This document shows positions 21,145-30,149 of a DNA stretch of 64,000 bases, piece by piece. The notes below the pieces were generated by a model. The model saw only the letters and a list, made by a program, of their open reading frames with translations. It had not been told where the DNA came from and made no database searches. The position numbers and the translations under genes were made by a program. This DNA is from Brevibacterium oceani (GTDB lineage Bacteria > Actinomycetota > Actinomycetes > Actinomycetales > Brevibacteriaceae). The DNA is taken from positions 310,001 to 374,000 of the forward strand of contig NZ_JABKDE010000002.1 of assembly GCF_013623835.1 (NCBI RefSeq), written 5' to 3'. Numbering within the stretch: the first letter of the stretch is position 1; every line of letters starts with the position of its first letter.

Positions 21145-21327
21145 GCTGAGAGCCGCAACAGGCTCCACTCCCACCGCAAGCACACACGCAGAGGAGGCTC
21201 ATGGCGAGCCCGACTGCACATTCGGCCCAATCTTTGCTGAATAGCCCAAGTTCGGAACCGGGCTGCTCGGCGCAGACTGGGCCGATTGTCACTTGAGCCC
21301 CGCTTTTTGGGCAGGAACGGCTGAGTC

Positions 21328-21792
21328 TCAGCCGGCGTTGACGAGCTCGTCGATGACGATCCTCTTCATCCCCATGAGCGCCTGCGTCTGTGCGGGCCCG
21401 GTCATGAGTTCGGCGAGATTCGCCGGCACGATCTGCCAGCTGATGCCGTAGCGATCCTTGAGCCACCCGCACTGCTCATGTTCGGGGGAAGCCGACAGGC
21501 TCCTCCAGTAGTGGTCGATCTCGTCCTGGTCGGCGCATTCGACGGTCAGTGAGATCGCCTCGTTGAAGGTGAAGACGGGTCCTCCGTCGAGACAGACGAA
21601 GGTCGTGCCGTCGAGGACGAATCTGCCGTTGAGGACCTTCCCGGACATCCCTGTGAAATGCTCGTCGAGGGACTCATCGGGATAGCGTTCGATGGAGAGG
21701 ATCCGGGAGTTCGGGAAGATGGAGCAGTAGAACTCCATCGCCTCCTCGGCGCGATCAGGAAACCACAGACAGGGAACGATCGGACGAGACAT
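21328..21792 (-). CDS. VOC family (PhnB-like) protein
   Basis: A 154-residue vicinal-oxygen-chelate fold protein of the PhnB/'3-demethylubiquinone methyltransferase-like' group. It starts IVPCLWFPDRAEEAMEFYCS and has the conserved YGISWQIVP near residue 117. Such proteins bind metal in related dioxygenases and glyoxalases, but most PhnB-like members have no known substrate. The start ATG 21792 has GAGGAG upstream. Its first 38 bases overlap the 3' end of ctaA on the same strand, so the two genes may be co-transcribed. Confidence 0.85.
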   Translation of the reverse strand: MSRPIVPCLWFPDRAEEAMEFYCSIFPNSRILSIERYPDESLDEHFTGMSGKVLNGRFVLDGTTFVCLDGGPVFTFNEAISLTVECADQDEIDHYWRSLSASPEHEQCGWLKDRYGISWQIVPANLAELMTGPAQTQALMGMKRIVIDELVNAG

Positions 21793-22669
21793 CGGTGCTC
21801 CTCGGATAGGCGCTGTCCAGGACGGCCACAGCTGCCGCTATGGTAGCGGAGAGGCCGATCATATGGAAGGCCACGAGCAGTTCGGGAACGCCGAGGAAGT
21901 ACTGGACGTAGCCGATGATGCCCTGGACGATCTCAACGCCGAGGAGGACCGAGAGCGGGGCGATCATCGCCGTCTGAGACTTCCGCTTCGCAAGCACGAG
22001 GGCGGTGACGGTGGTGATGACGAGCAGCCAGACCGGGAAGGCGTGAGCCCGGGTGATCCAGATGTTGTCGAGTCCGTTGCGGGTCGACATCGTCGAACCC
22101 GAGTGCGGACCCGCGCCGGTGGTGAGCACGCCGAAGACGACGATGACCGCCGTGAGAGCGAGGACGATCCAGCCCAGCGTCGGCAGCGGCGTCGATGCCC
22201 TCGTGCCCAGACGGACGCCCGTGTCGTAGGTGCGGCGGACGAAGTAGGCGGCCACGCCGACGGCGATGGCCGAGGGGACGAAGTGACCGGCGACGACCCA
22301 GGGGTTGAGCTTCGTCCACACGGTGATCCCGCCGACCACGGCCTGGACCGGGACGATGGCGAGCAGGCCGATGTCGAGCCAGAAGAGATCGGGACGCTTC
22401 TTCCGATGCCTCCACAGCATCAGCGCGATGAGTACGCCGAGGATCGCCAGGGCGATCGCGAGGAGGCGGTTGCCGAACTCGATGGCGCCGTGGATGCCCA
22501 TCTCGCTGGTGGCCACGAGCGAGTCCGGGGTGCATTTGGGCCAGTCCGAGCACCCGAGCCCTGAACCGGTGAGCCTGACGATGCCGCCGGTCAGGATGAT
22601 CCCGGCCTGGGCGATGAGCATCGCCCACGCGGCGATGCGGATCTTCTTCGTGACCACTTCACTCCTCAT
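21755..22669 (-). CDS. ctaA: Heme A synthase (COX15/CtaA family)
   Basis: CtaA oxidises heme O to heme A for aa3-type cytochrome oxidase. The 304-residue protein has eight hydrophobic segments. The first reads WAMLIAQAGIILTGGIVRLT and is followed by the conserved cysteine pair region GLGCSDWPKC. Heme-ligand histidines appear in EMGIHGAIEFGNRLL, VVAGHFVPSA, RAHAFPVWL and LVAFHMIGL. The start at 22669 overlaps the ABC permease stop by four bases. The 3' end overlaps the VOC gene. Together with ctaB it supports an aa3 oxidase in this organism. Confidence 0.93.
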   Translation of the reverse strand: MRSEVVTKKIRIAAWAMLIAQAGIILTGGIVRLTGSGLGCSDWPKCTPDSLVATSEMGIHGAIEFGNRLLAIALAILGVLIALMLWRHRKKRPDLFWLDIGLLAIVPVQAVVGGITVWTKLNPWVVAGHFVPSAIAVGVAAYFVRRTYDTGVRLGTRASTPLPTLGWIVLALTAVIVVFGVLTTGAGPHSGSTMSTRNGLDNIWITRAHAFPVWLLVITTVTALVLAKRKSQTAMIAPLSVLLGVEIVQGIIGYVQYFLGVPELLVAFHMIGLSATIAAAVAVLDSAYPRSTDVSSDRSLSVVS

Positions 22670-23397
22670 TCGAAACGGAACCACCTGCGCGCGGCAAGCG
22701 TTCCCACCAGCCCCCAGACGAGGAGCACGATGATTGCCTTGATGTCGATGTTGCCTGAGCCCACGGCTGCGCGCATCGCATCGCCGAGCGCGCCGGAGGG
22801 CAGGTAGCCCACGACCGTTCCCCATTCTCCCGGATGCGCGATGACGAGGCCACCGACCCCGGCCATGAGCACCCAGATGAGGTTCGATCCCGCCAGGGTC
22901 GCCTCGGCGCGGACGGTCCCGGCCATGAGCAGCCCGAGCGAGAGCAGCGCCGCGGTGCCGAACACCGTGGCCAGGACGGCTCCGAGGACGTCGATGGGTC
23001 CGCGGAAGCCGAGCACGAGAGAGACCGCGAGCACGAGCGCGAACTGGATGAGCACGACGATGATGACGGCGCCGAGCTTGCCGAGAATGAGACCGTTCGT
23101 GCCCAGCGGGGTCGTCGCCAGCTGGCGCAGAACCCCGTACCTGCGGTCGAAGGCCGTCGCGATCGCCTGACCGGTGAAGGCACTGGAGGCGAGGCTGAGG
23201 CTGAGTGCTGCGGGCACGGCGATCGTCAGCGGATCGGCGTCGGGGGCGATGACCCCGAGCCCGGCGAGCAGGGGAGTCTTCGCCAGGAAGATGAGCAGAC
23301 CGAGCGGGAAGACCAGGGAGATGAGGAGCTGCTCGCCGTTGCGCAGCACGGCGACCGTCTCGAACTTCGCCTGCGAGGCGATGCGCTGCATTCTCAT
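22666..23397 (-). CDS. ABC-2 type transporter permease
   Basis: A 243-residue permease with about six hydrophobic segments, for example LVLAVSLVLGFRGPI, ATVFGTAALLSLGLLMAGTV and LIWVLMAGVGGLVIA. It carries the ABC-2 family region RYGVLRQLATTPLGTNGLILGK. It would pair with the ATPase encoded just upstream as an exporter or resistance-type ABC-2 transporter. ATG 23397 overlaps the ATPase stop and its own stop overlaps the ctaA start, so ATPase, permease and ctaA form one coupled operon. This suggests a link to heme or cytochrome biogenesis; the substrate is not known. Confidence 0.88.
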   Translation of the reverse strand: MRMQRIASQAKFETVAVLRNGEQLLISLVFPLGLLIFLAKTPLLAGLGVIAPDADPLTIAVPAALSLSLASSAFTGQAIATAFDRRYGVLRQLATTPLGTNGLILGKLGAVIIVVLIQFALVLAVSLVLGFRGPIDVLGAVLATVFGTAALLSLGLLMAGTVRAEATLAGSNLIWVLMAGVGGLVIAHPGEWGTVVGYLPSGALGDAMRAAVGSGNIDIKAIIVLLVWGLVGTLAARRWFRFE

Positions 23398-24311
23398 CGC
23401 AGGGGCCTCCCTGTGAGTTCGAAGAAGACATCGGCGAGGGACTGTGCGTGCATGTCGAGATCGGCGATCTGCGCCCCCGCCTCGGCGATCGCGGTGCACA
23501 CCGCAGCGATCTGCGCCGCGGACAGCGCGCCCTCGACGGTGATCGTCGCGCCCTGCGCCGAGGCGGGGGCGATGTCGCACAGGCGCCTGATCAAGTCCGG
23601 GACGGCGGGGCGATCGAGCCGGATGTCGAGGCGACGGGAGTCATCGGAGGCATTGCGCAGGTCTTCGGGCGCACCTTGGGCGATGATCCTGCCGCGGTCG
23701 ATGACGACGACCTCATCGGAGAGCTCTTCAGCTTCGGCGAGGTCGTGGGTGGTGAGGACGACGGCGACGCCGCGGTCGGCGAGATCGCGGATGAAGGAGT
23801 GGACGACCTCGCGCGCCTGGGGGTCGAGGCCGGCGCAGGGTTCGTCGAGGAAGACCAGGGACGGTCGGCCGATCAGGGCCGCCGCGAGTGCGACCCGCTG
23901 CTTCTGACCACCCGAGAGGCGACGCATCGCGCGGCCGGAGAACTCATGGAGCCCCAGGGGACCGGCGAGTTCTTCGACCGAGAGCGGGTCGGAATAGAGG
24001 GAGGAGAGATGACCGAGCACTTGCAGCGGCTTCGCGCTCATCGGCAGTCCGCCGTCCTGGAGCATCACTCCGGCCTGCTGGGAGGTCGCCTCATGATCGG
24101 TGACGGGATCGCGGCCGAAGATGCGCACCGTCCCGGCATCGGGGCGACGGGTGCCCACGGCCAGGGAGATGGTCGTCGACTTGCCTGCGCCATTGGGTCC
24201 GAGCACGCCGAGGATGGAGCCAGCGTGCGCGTCGAGATCGATTCCGTCGACGACGTGATGAGCGCCGTACGAGTAGTGGAGACCGCGAATGGTCAGGGCC
24301 GAAGATGACAC
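23394..24311 (-). CDS. ABC transporter ATP-binding protein
   Basis: A 305-residue ATPase of the ABC-2/DrrA type. Walker A is GPNGAGKSTT, the signature is RLSGGQKQRVALAAAL, and Walker B is LVFLDEPCAGLDP, followed by the switch histidine in TTHDLAEAEEL. The C-terminal extension of about 90 residues is typical of exporter-type ATPases. It is the first gene of the operon with the permease and ctaA. It is transcribed away from sufR, so the shared intergenic region with the iron box may regulate both directions. Confidence 0.92.
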   Translation of the reverse strand: MSSSALTIRGLHYSYGAHHVVDGIDLDAHAGSILGVLGPNGAGKSTTISLAVGTRRPDAGTVRIFGRDPVTDHEATSQQAGVMLQDGGLPMSAKPLQVLGHLSSLYSDPLSVEELAGPLGLHEFSGRAMRRLSGGQKQRVALAAALIGRPSLVFLDEPCAGLDPQAREVVHSFIRDLADRGVAVVLTTHDLAEAEELSDEVVVIDRGRIIAQGAPEDLRNASDDSRRLDIRLDRPAVPDLIRRLCDIAPASAQGATITVEGALSAAQIAAVCTAIAEAGAQIADLDMHAQSLADVFFELTGRPLR

Positions 24312-24341
24312 CCGGCCATTCTACGACGCGTCGAAAGCCGC

Positions 24342-24360
24342 AATGGTTAGGCTCACCTAG
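24342..24360. promoter_or_regulatory. IdeR/DtxR-like iron box
   Basis: The 19 bases match the published iron-box consensus TTAGGTTAGGCTAACCTAA at 14 of 19 positions by eye; the core GGTTAGGCT is kept. It lies between the ABC exporter/ctaA operon and sufR. An iron regulator here would connect Fe-S and heme supply to iron status. The fit is visual only. Confidence 0.5.
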
Positions 24361-24379
24361 TTTTACGGAACAAATTACG

Positions 24380-24393
24380 CAACACTATTGTTG
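24380..24393. promoter_or_regulatory. SufR operator, CAAC-N6-GTTG
   Basis: The perfect palindrome CAAC-ACTATT-GTTG ends 21 bases before the sufR start codon. CAAC-N6-GTTG is the described SufR binding site in cyanobacteria and Streptomyces. The position fits autorepression of the suf operon by cluster-loaded SufR. Confidence 0.8.
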
Positions 24394-24414
24394 TGTTAGT
24401 CAAGGAGGTGGATT

Positions 24415-25134
24415 ATGGCTGCGAACGATACGGAGGACCGCCGCACCCGGCAGAAGGTCTTCCGATCGGTGCTCGACGAAGGACCGATCACCGCTTCGTC
24501 ATTGGCCAAAGCCCTCGATCTGACCCCAGCGGCGATTCGACGCCACCTGGATGCCCTCGAGAGCGAGGGCCTCATCGAGGTTCGTGACCTCGCCGGCAAA
24601 CAGGCGGGCAGAGGACGACCGGCCAGGCATTATGTGGTGACGACGGCCGGGCATGACTCGGTCAGCCATTCCTACGACGAACTCGCCGTCAACATCCTCC
24701 GCTTCATGGAGGATCGCCACGGCAAGTCGGCCGTCGAGGAATACACCGAGGATCTCGTAGCGCGTCTGCGCGATCGGCTCGGGCCCGAACTCGACAAGCG
24801 CGGGGGCACCACAGTGCCCTCACGCTCGCGCGCATTGGCTGCTGCACTCACCCGTGAAGGGTACGCCGCCTCGGCGACACCGGTTGCGGCCGGAACCCCG
24901 CTCGAGGCGATGCAGCTGTGCCAGGGGCACTGTCCGATCCAGGCCCTGGCCGCGGAGTACCCGGAGATCTGCGAAGCCGAGCTCGCGATGTTCTCCGACT
25001 ACCTCGGCGTCGATGTCAGACGGCTGTCCTCGCTGGCGCAGGGTGACCATGTGTGCACCACCCACATTCCGACTTCGGAACTGACCAGACCACTCATCCA
25101 CAGCAATGATCGACCTCAAGGAGGTTCACGATGA
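24415..25134 (+). CDS. sufR: SufR-type Fe-S sensing transcriptional repressor
   Basis: SufR represses the suf operon when it holds a [4Fe-4S] cluster. The 239-residue protein has an ArsR/DeoR-like winged-helix domain at residues 15-75 ([20 protein letters not shown]). Its C-terminal cluster site has cysteines 169, 173, 186 and 214. The spacing C-x3-C-x12-C-x27-C is, as I recall, the same as in Mycobacterium tuberculosis SufR. ATG 24415 has a very strong site AAGGAGGTG upstream. The stop overlaps sufB by four bases. A matching operator lies in its promoter, so it probably controls itself and the genes behind it. Confidence 0.93.
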   Translation: MAANDTEDRRTRQKVFRSVLDEGPITASSLAKALDLTPAAIRRHLDALESEGLIEVRDLAGKQAGRGRPARHYVVTTAGHDSVSHSYDELAVNILRFMEDRHGKSAVEEYTEDLVARLRDRLGPELDKRGGTTVPSRSRALAAALTREGYAASATPVAAGTPLEAMQLCQGHCPIQALAAEYPEICEAELAMFSDYLGVDVRRLSSLAQGDHVCTTHIPTSELTRPLIHSNDRPQGGSR

Positions 25135-26561
25135 CTGACACAGGCAATCGGATCATCGATGCGAATCCCGAGCTCAAAGACCTCGGGCAGTATGCATACG
25201 GTTGGCACGACGAGAACGACGCAGGTGCGACCGCGACCCGCGGACTGAGCGAAGAGGTCGTGCGCAACATCTCGAAGCTCAAGGACGAACCTGAGTGGAT
25301 GCTCAAGCGTCGGCTCAAGGCACTGCGGCTGTTCGACAAGAAGCCGATGCCGAACTGGGGAGCCGACCTCACCGGGATCGACTTCGCCGACATCAAGTAC
25401 TTCGTGCGCTCCACCGAGGGCCAGGCCACCTCGTGGGAGGACCTGCCCGAGGACATCCGCAACACCTACGACAAGCTCGGCATCCCGGAGGCGGAGAAGC
25501 AGCGCCTCGTCGCCGGCGTGGCCGCTCAGTACGAGTCCGAGGTCGTCTACCACCAGATCAACGAAGAGCTCGAGGCTCAGGGTGTCATCTTCATGGACAC
25601 CGACACGGGTCTGCGCGAGCACCCGGAGATCTTCGAAGAGTACTTCGGTTCGATCATCCCCTCCGGCGACAACAAGTTCGCCGCTCTCAACACCGCGGTC
25701 TGGTCCGGCGGGTCCTTCGTCTACGTCCCCAAGGGCGTCCACGTCGAGATCCCCCTGCAGGCCTACTTCCGCATCAACACCGAGAACATGGGTCAGTTCG
25801 AGCGCACGCTCATCATCGCCGACGAGGGATCCTCGGTCCACTACGTCGAGGGCTGCACGGCCCCGATCTACAAGACCGACTCCCTGCACTCGGCCGTCGT
25901 CGAGATCGTGGCGAAGAAGGACGCGAAGGTCCGCTACACCACGATCCAGAACTGGTCGAACAACGTCTACAACCTCGTCACCAAGCGCGCCATCGCCGAA
26001 GAGGGCGCCTCGATGGAATGGGTCGACGGCAACATCGGCTCGAAGGTGACGATGAAGTACCCGGCCATCTGGCTGACCGGTGAGCACGCCCGCGGCGAGA
26101 CGCTGTCCGTGGCCTTCGCCGGCGAGGGACAGCACCAGGACACCGGTGCGAAGATGGTCCACGCCGCTCCGCACACCCACTCCTCGATCGTGTCGAAGTC
26201 CGTGGCCCGCGGCGGCGGACGTGCCGGCTACCGCGGACTCGTCCACGTCCACCCGGGTGCCGAGGGCTCGTCGAACAACGTCCTCTGCGACGCTCTGCTC
26301 GTCGACAACGTCTCCCGGTCCGACACGTACCCCTACATCGACATCCGCGAAGACGATGTGACCCTCGGCCATGAGGCCACCGTGTCGAAGGTGAGTGAGG
26401 ATCAGCTCTTCTACCTCATGTCCCGCGGAATGGAGGAGACCGAGGCGATGGCGATGATTGTGCGCGGCTTCGTCGAGCCCATCGCCCGCGAGCTGCCGAT
26501 GGAGTACGCCCTCGAACTCAACCGCCTCATCGAACTGCAGATGGAAGGCGCGGTGGGCTGA
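25131..26561 (+). CDS. sufB: Fe-S cluster assembly protein SufB
   Basis: SufB is the scaffold subunit of the SufBC2D complex, on which Fe-S clusters are built. The 476-residue protein has the family's right-handed beta-helix core and signature stretches such as [24 protein letters not shown] with the conserved cysteine, and GYRGLVHV. The C-terminal segment [20 protein letters not shown] is typical of the SufB/SufD pair. Translation is coupled to sufR by an ATGA overlap. Confidence 0.97.
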   Translation: MTDTGNRIIDANPELKDLGQYAYGWHDENDAGATATRGLSEEVVRNISKLKDEPEWMLKRRLKALRLFDKKPMPNWGADLTGIDFADIKYFVRSTEGQATSWEDLPEDIRNTYDKLGIPEAEKQRLVAGVAAQYESEVVYHQINEELEAQGVIFMDTDTGLREHPEIFEEYFGSIIPSGDNKFAALNTAVWSGGSFVYVPKGVHVEIPLQAYFRINTENMGQFERTLIIADEGSSVHYVEGCTAPIYKTDSLHSAVVEIVAKKDAKVRYTTIQNWSNNVYNLVTKRAIAEEGASMEWVDGNIGSKVTMKYPAIWLTGEHARGETLSVAFAGEGQHQDTGAKMVHAAPHTHSSIVSKSVARGGGRAGYRGLVHVHPGAEGSSNNVLCDALLVDNVSRSDTYPYIDIREDDVTLGHEATVSKVSEDQLFYLMSRGMEETEAMAMIVRGFVEPIARELPMEYALELNRLIELQMEGAVG

Positions 26562-26602
26562 GGCCCGCTCAGCACCCACACCGCGCTCAAAGGAGTATTT
26601 CT

Positions 26603-27778
26603 GTGACTGATACCACCAACCCGCTTGGCCTCTCGGAACATTCGCACGGTTCCGACGTCCAGGTGCCCGATTCGAAGCGCGACGCTCGCACCCGCAGCTT
26701 CGACGTCGCCGACTTCCCCGTGCCCACCGGCCGTGAAGAGGAATGGCGCTTCTCGCCCGTGCGCAAGATCAGCGACTTCTTCGACGATGCCGCCACAGAG
26801 GCGACGCTGAAGATCGACTCCGATCTGCCCGGGGGCATCTCCGTCGAGGAGATCTCGCTCGAGTCCGCCCAGGAGCTGGGCATCCTCGAGCCCGAGGACC
26901 GGGCCGCCGCCGTCGCTGCGAACCGTGCCTCCGCTGTGACGCACTACTCGGTCCCCGCCGACACCGAGCTCGACCGGGCCGCAATCATCCATGCCGACGG
27001 CACCGGTGAGACCATCGGCCACGGCCATGTCGTCGTGTCCGTCGGAGCGAACTCGAAGGCCACCATCGTCGTCGAACACGAGGGACTGGCCCGGTACTCC
27101 GAGCTCGTCTCCCTCGTCGTCGGCGACGGCGCGGACGTCACCTTCGTCTCGCTGCAGCTGTGGGAGGACGGTTCTCACCACCTCGGCCAGCACGATGCGA
27201 TCGTGGGCAAGGACGCGAAGCTCAAGCACATCCACATCACCCTCGGCGGCGACATCGTGCGCCTGAACACGAACGTGCGCTACTCAGCGGCCGGGGGAGA
27301 GGCCGAACTCCTTGGACTCTACTTCGCCGATGCCGGTCAGCACCTCGAGCACCGCACCTACATCGACCACAACACGCCGAAGGCCCAGTCGAACGTCCAC
27401 TACAAGGGCGCTCTGCAGGGCAAGGACGCGCGCAGCGTATGGATCGGTGACGTGCTCATCCGGCCCGAGGCCCTCGACATCGACACCTACGAGCTCAACC
27501 GCAACCTCATCCTCACCGATGGGGCACGCGCGGACTCGGTGCCGAACCTCGAGATCGAGACCGGCGACATCGCCGGAGCCGGCCACGCGTCCTCGACCGG
27601 ACGCTTCGACGAGGAGCACCTGTTCTACTTGATGAGCCGCGGCATCCCCGAGGACGTCGCCCGTCAGCTCGTGGTCCGCGGATTCTTCAACGAAGTGATC
27701 CAGAAGATCCAGGTGCCCGAGATCGAGGAAGTGCTCAACGAACGCATCGAGGACGAACTGTCCCGGAGTGTTCTGTGA
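26603..27778 (+). CDS. sufD: Fe-S cluster assembly protein SufD
   Basis: SufD pairs with SufB and SufC in the cluster scaffold complex and is needed for iron entry. The 391-residue protein has the same C-terminal core as SufB, with ALDIDTYELNRNLILTDGA, a histidine in GAGHASSTGRFDEEHLFYLM, and the ending VQKIQVPEIEE-like pattern. The N-terminus reads VADFPVPTGREEEWRFSP. Start GTG 26603 has AAAGGAG upstream. It lies 41 bases after sufB. Confidence 0.94.
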   Translation: MTDTTNPLGLSEHSHGSDVQVPDSKRDARTRSFDVADFPVPTGREEEWRFSPVRKISDFFDDAATEATLKIDSDLPGGISVEEISLESAQELGILEPEDRAAAVAANRASAVTHYSVPADTELDRAAIIHADGTGETIGHGHVVVSVGANSKATIVVEHEGLARYSELVSLVVGDGADVTFVSLQLWEDGSHHLGQHDAIVGKDAKLKHIHITLGGDIVRLNTNVRYSAAGGEAELLGLYFADAGQHLEHRTYIDHNTPKAQSNVHYKGALQGKDARSVWIGDVLIRPEALDIDTYELNRNLILTDGARADSVPNLEIETGDIAGAGHASSTGRFDEEHLFYLMSRGIPEDVARQLVVRGFFNEVIQKIQVPEIEEVLNERIEDELSRSVL

Positions 27779-28098
27779 CCATGATCGACGTGGCGGCCGC
27801 CGACGAGGTGGCCTCGGGAGCAACCATGCGCATCGAAGTCGGCGAGTTCGAGGTCTGCCTCGCCCGCGACTCCGACGGCACGCTCCACGCGATCGACGAC
27901 CTGTGCACCCACGGTGAGGTGTCCCTGGCCGAAGGCGAGATCGAAGACGGCACCATCGAGTGCTGGCTGCACGGTTCGCAGTTCGATCTCAACACGGGAG
28001 TGCCGGTGAACCCTCCGGCCTTCGAACCCGTCGCAGTCTATGACTGCAAGGAGATCGCCGGGCGCATCCTCGTCGACCCGAAGACAACACTCAACTGA
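27775..28098 (+). CDS. Rieske-type [2Fe-2S] ferredoxin of the suf operon
   Basis: A 107-residue non-heme iron-sulfur protein. The two Rieske ligand motifs are C-x-H in DLCTHGEV and C-x2-H in ECWLHGSQFD, which hold a [2Fe-2S] cluster. Actinobacterial suf operons commonly have such a gene between sufD and sufC. It may carry electrons for cluster assembly or be a client, but the role is not established. GTG 27775 overlaps the sufD stop; ATG 27781, two codons later, is an equally possible start. Confidence 0.88.
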   Translation: MTMIDVAAADEVASGATMRIEVGEFEVCLARDSDGTLHAIDDLCTHGEVSLAEGEIEDGTIECWLHGSQFDLNTGVPVNPPAFEPVAVYDCKEIAGRILVDPKTTLN

Positions 28099-28124
28099 CC
28101 TGAAGACCGAAGAAGAAGGATAAA

Positions 28125-28883
28125 ATGTCCACTCTCAAGATCGAAGACCTCCACGTCGGTGTCAACACCGACAACGGCCTCAAGCCGATCCTCAACGGCA
28201 TCAACCTCGAGATCAACTCGAACGAGACCCACGCCATCATGGGCCCGAACGGTTCGGGCAAGTCGACGCTGGCCTATGCGCTGGCCGGACACCCGAAGTA
28301 CGAGGTCACCTCCGGTTCTGTCACCCTCGACGGTGAGGACGTCCTCGACATGTCCGTCGACGAACGGGCGAAGTCCGGCCTGTTCCTGGCCATGCAGTAC
28401 CCCGTCGAGGTCCCCGGCGTGACCGTGACGAACTTCCTCCGTTCGGCCAAGACCGCCATCGACGGCGAGGCCCCGAAGCTGCGCAACTGGACCAAGGACC
28501 TCAAGCAGGCCATGGAGAACCTGCGCGTCGATCCCGCCTTCGCGACCCGCAACGTCAACGAAGGCTTCTCCGGCGGTGAGAAGAAGCGCCACGAGATCCT
28601 CCAGCTCGAGATGCTCAAACCGAAGTTCGCCGTCCTCGACGAAACCGACTCCGGCCTCGACGTCGATGCGCTGCGGATCGTCTCCGAAGGCGTCAACCGC
28701 GTCAAGGAATCCACCGACGTCGGCGTCATGCTCATCACCCACTACACGCGCATCCTCAATTACATCAAGCCCGATCACGTCCACGTGATCATCAAGGGCC
28801 GGGTGGCCGAGGAAGGCGGACCGGAGCTGGCCGATCGCCTCGAGAACGAAGGCTACGACCGCTTCTTCACCGCCGGCGTCTGA
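28125..28883 (+). CDS. sufC: Fe-S cluster assembly ATPase SufC
   Basis: SufC is the ABC-type ATPase that drives shape changes in SufBC2D. The 252 residues have Walker A GPNGSGKST, a degenerate-looking but family-typical signature FSGGEKKRHEILQ, and Walker B FAVLDETDSGLDVD. In Suf proteins this glutamate is followed by T rather than the usual P, as here. The C-terminus DRLENEGYDRF is typical. The start has GAAGGA upstream. Confidence 0.97.
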   Translation: MSTLKIEDLHVGVNTDNGLKPILNGINLEINSNETHAIMGPNGSGKSTLAYALAGHPKYEVTSGSVTLDGEDVLDMSVDERAKSGLFLAMQYPVEVPGVTVTNFLRSAKTAIDGEAPKLRNWTKDLKQAMENLRVDPAFATRNVNEGFSGGEKKRHEILQLEMLKPKFAVLDETDSGLDVDALRIVSEGVNRVKESTDVGVMLITHYTRILNYIKPDHVHVIIKGRVAEEGGPELADRLENEGYDRFFTAGV

Positions 28884-30145
28884 TGTTCGCACGTCTGCGG
28901 GGCGACTTCCCGATCCTCGATGTCAGGATCGGGGAGTCGCCGCTGTCGTATCTCGACTCCGGGGCGACTTCGCAGAAGCCCCAGTGCGTCATCGACACCT
29001 TCACCGAGTACTTCCAGCAGCGCAATTCCGCTGTGCACCGGGGAGCGCACTCGCTGGCCGTCGAGGCCACGGACGCGTTCGAGAACGGTCGCATCGCCGT
29101 CGCCGGGCTCGTCGGCGGAAAGCCAGAGCAGGTGTGCTGGACGAAGAACGCCACCGAGGCGCTCAACGTCGTGGCACTCGGCATCGACCGCGCCAGCCGC
29201 GGATTCGGGGGAGAGGCCGCACAGCGTTTCGCCCTCGGACCCGAGGATTCGATCGTCATCACAGAGATGGAGCACCACGCGAACCTCGTTCCCTGGCAGC
29301 AGCTGGCCGCCTCGACGGGTGCGCAGCTGCGCTGGCTGCCGGTGACCGACTCGGGTGAACTCGACATGACCGACCTCGAGTCGATCGTCGACGAGACGAC
29401 GAAGGTCTTCGCGTTCACCCACGTGTCGAACGTGCTCGGCACCATCAACCCCGTCGACACGCTCGTGGCCCGGGCCAGGGAGGTCGGGGCGTACGTCGTC
29501 CTCGACGCCTGCCAGTCGGTTCCGCATATGCCCGTGGACTTCGTCGGCCTCGACGTCGACTTCGCGGCGTTCTCCGCACATAAGGCGCTCGGACCCACCG
29601 GTCTGGGTGTGCTGTGGGGGAAGTCCGAACTGCTCGATGCTCTGCCGCCCGTGCTCACGGGCGGGTCGATGATCACCACGGTGAGCATGGATCAGACCGA
29701 GTTCATGCCCGCCCCGCAGCGGTTCGAAGCCGGCACCCAGCCGGTTGCCGAGGTCGCGGCGTTCGCGACCGCGGTCGGCTACCTCGCCGAGGTGGGGCTC
29801 GAAGAGATCTTCGCCCATGAGCGTGAGCTCGGCCGGCTCCTCCTGGACGGCATCGCCGAGATCCCCGGCATCCGTGTGCTCGGGTCCGCGCCCGAGCGCA
29901 TCGGGACCGTGGCCTTCGACGTCGACGGAGTCCACGCCCATGACGTCGGTCAGTTCCTCGACTCCCAGGGAGTGGCCGTACGGGTCGGTCACCACTGCGC
30001 CCAACCGCTGCACCGACGTTTCGGCGTCACCGCCTCGACGCGGGCGAGCACGTACCTGTACAACAATGCCGAGGACTGTGACCGGTTCCTGTCCGCGCTG
30101 GCCGAGGTGCGCCCCTTCTTCGGGGTCGCGCAGGAAGGGGAATGA
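28883..30145 (+). CDS. sufS: Cysteine desulfurase SufS
   Basis: SufS takes sulfur from cysteine and passes it to SufU. The 420-residue PLP enzyme has the pyridoxal lysine in AFSAHKALGPTGLGVLWG and the aspartate in VVLDACQSVPHMPVD. The catalytic cysteine lies near the C-terminus in VRVGHHCAQPLHRRFGV. ITEMEHHANLVPWQ carries the cofactor-stacking histidine. ATG 28883 shares one base with the sufC stop. Confidence 0.96.
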   Translation: MFARLRGDFPILDVRIGESPLSYLDSGATSQKPQCVIDTFTEYFQQRNSAVHRGAHSLAVEATDAFENGRIAVAGLVGGKPEQVCWTKNATEALNVVALGIDRASRGFGGEAAQRFALGPEDSIVITEMEHHANLVPWQQLAASTGAQLRWLPVTDSGELDMTDLESIVDETTKVFAFTHVSNVLGTINPVDTLVARAREVGAYVVLDACQSVPHMPVDFVGLDVDFAAFSAHKALGPTGLGVLWGKSELLDALPPVLTGGSMITTVSMDQTEFMPAPQRFEAGTQPVAEVAAFATAVGYLAEVGLEEIFAHERELGRLLLDGIAEIPGIRVLGSAPERIGTVAFDVDGVHAHDVGQFLDSQGVAVRVGHHCAQPLHRRFGVTASTRASTYLYNNAEDCDRFLSALAEVRPFFGVAQEGE

Positions 30146-30149
30146 GCCG

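Noticed and set aside
21201..21296. 31-codon frame with AGGAGG three bases before its ATG, between ctaB and the VOC gene
   Set aside because: Spacing from the ribosome site is too short, the peptide has no pattern, and no neighbour coupling is seen.
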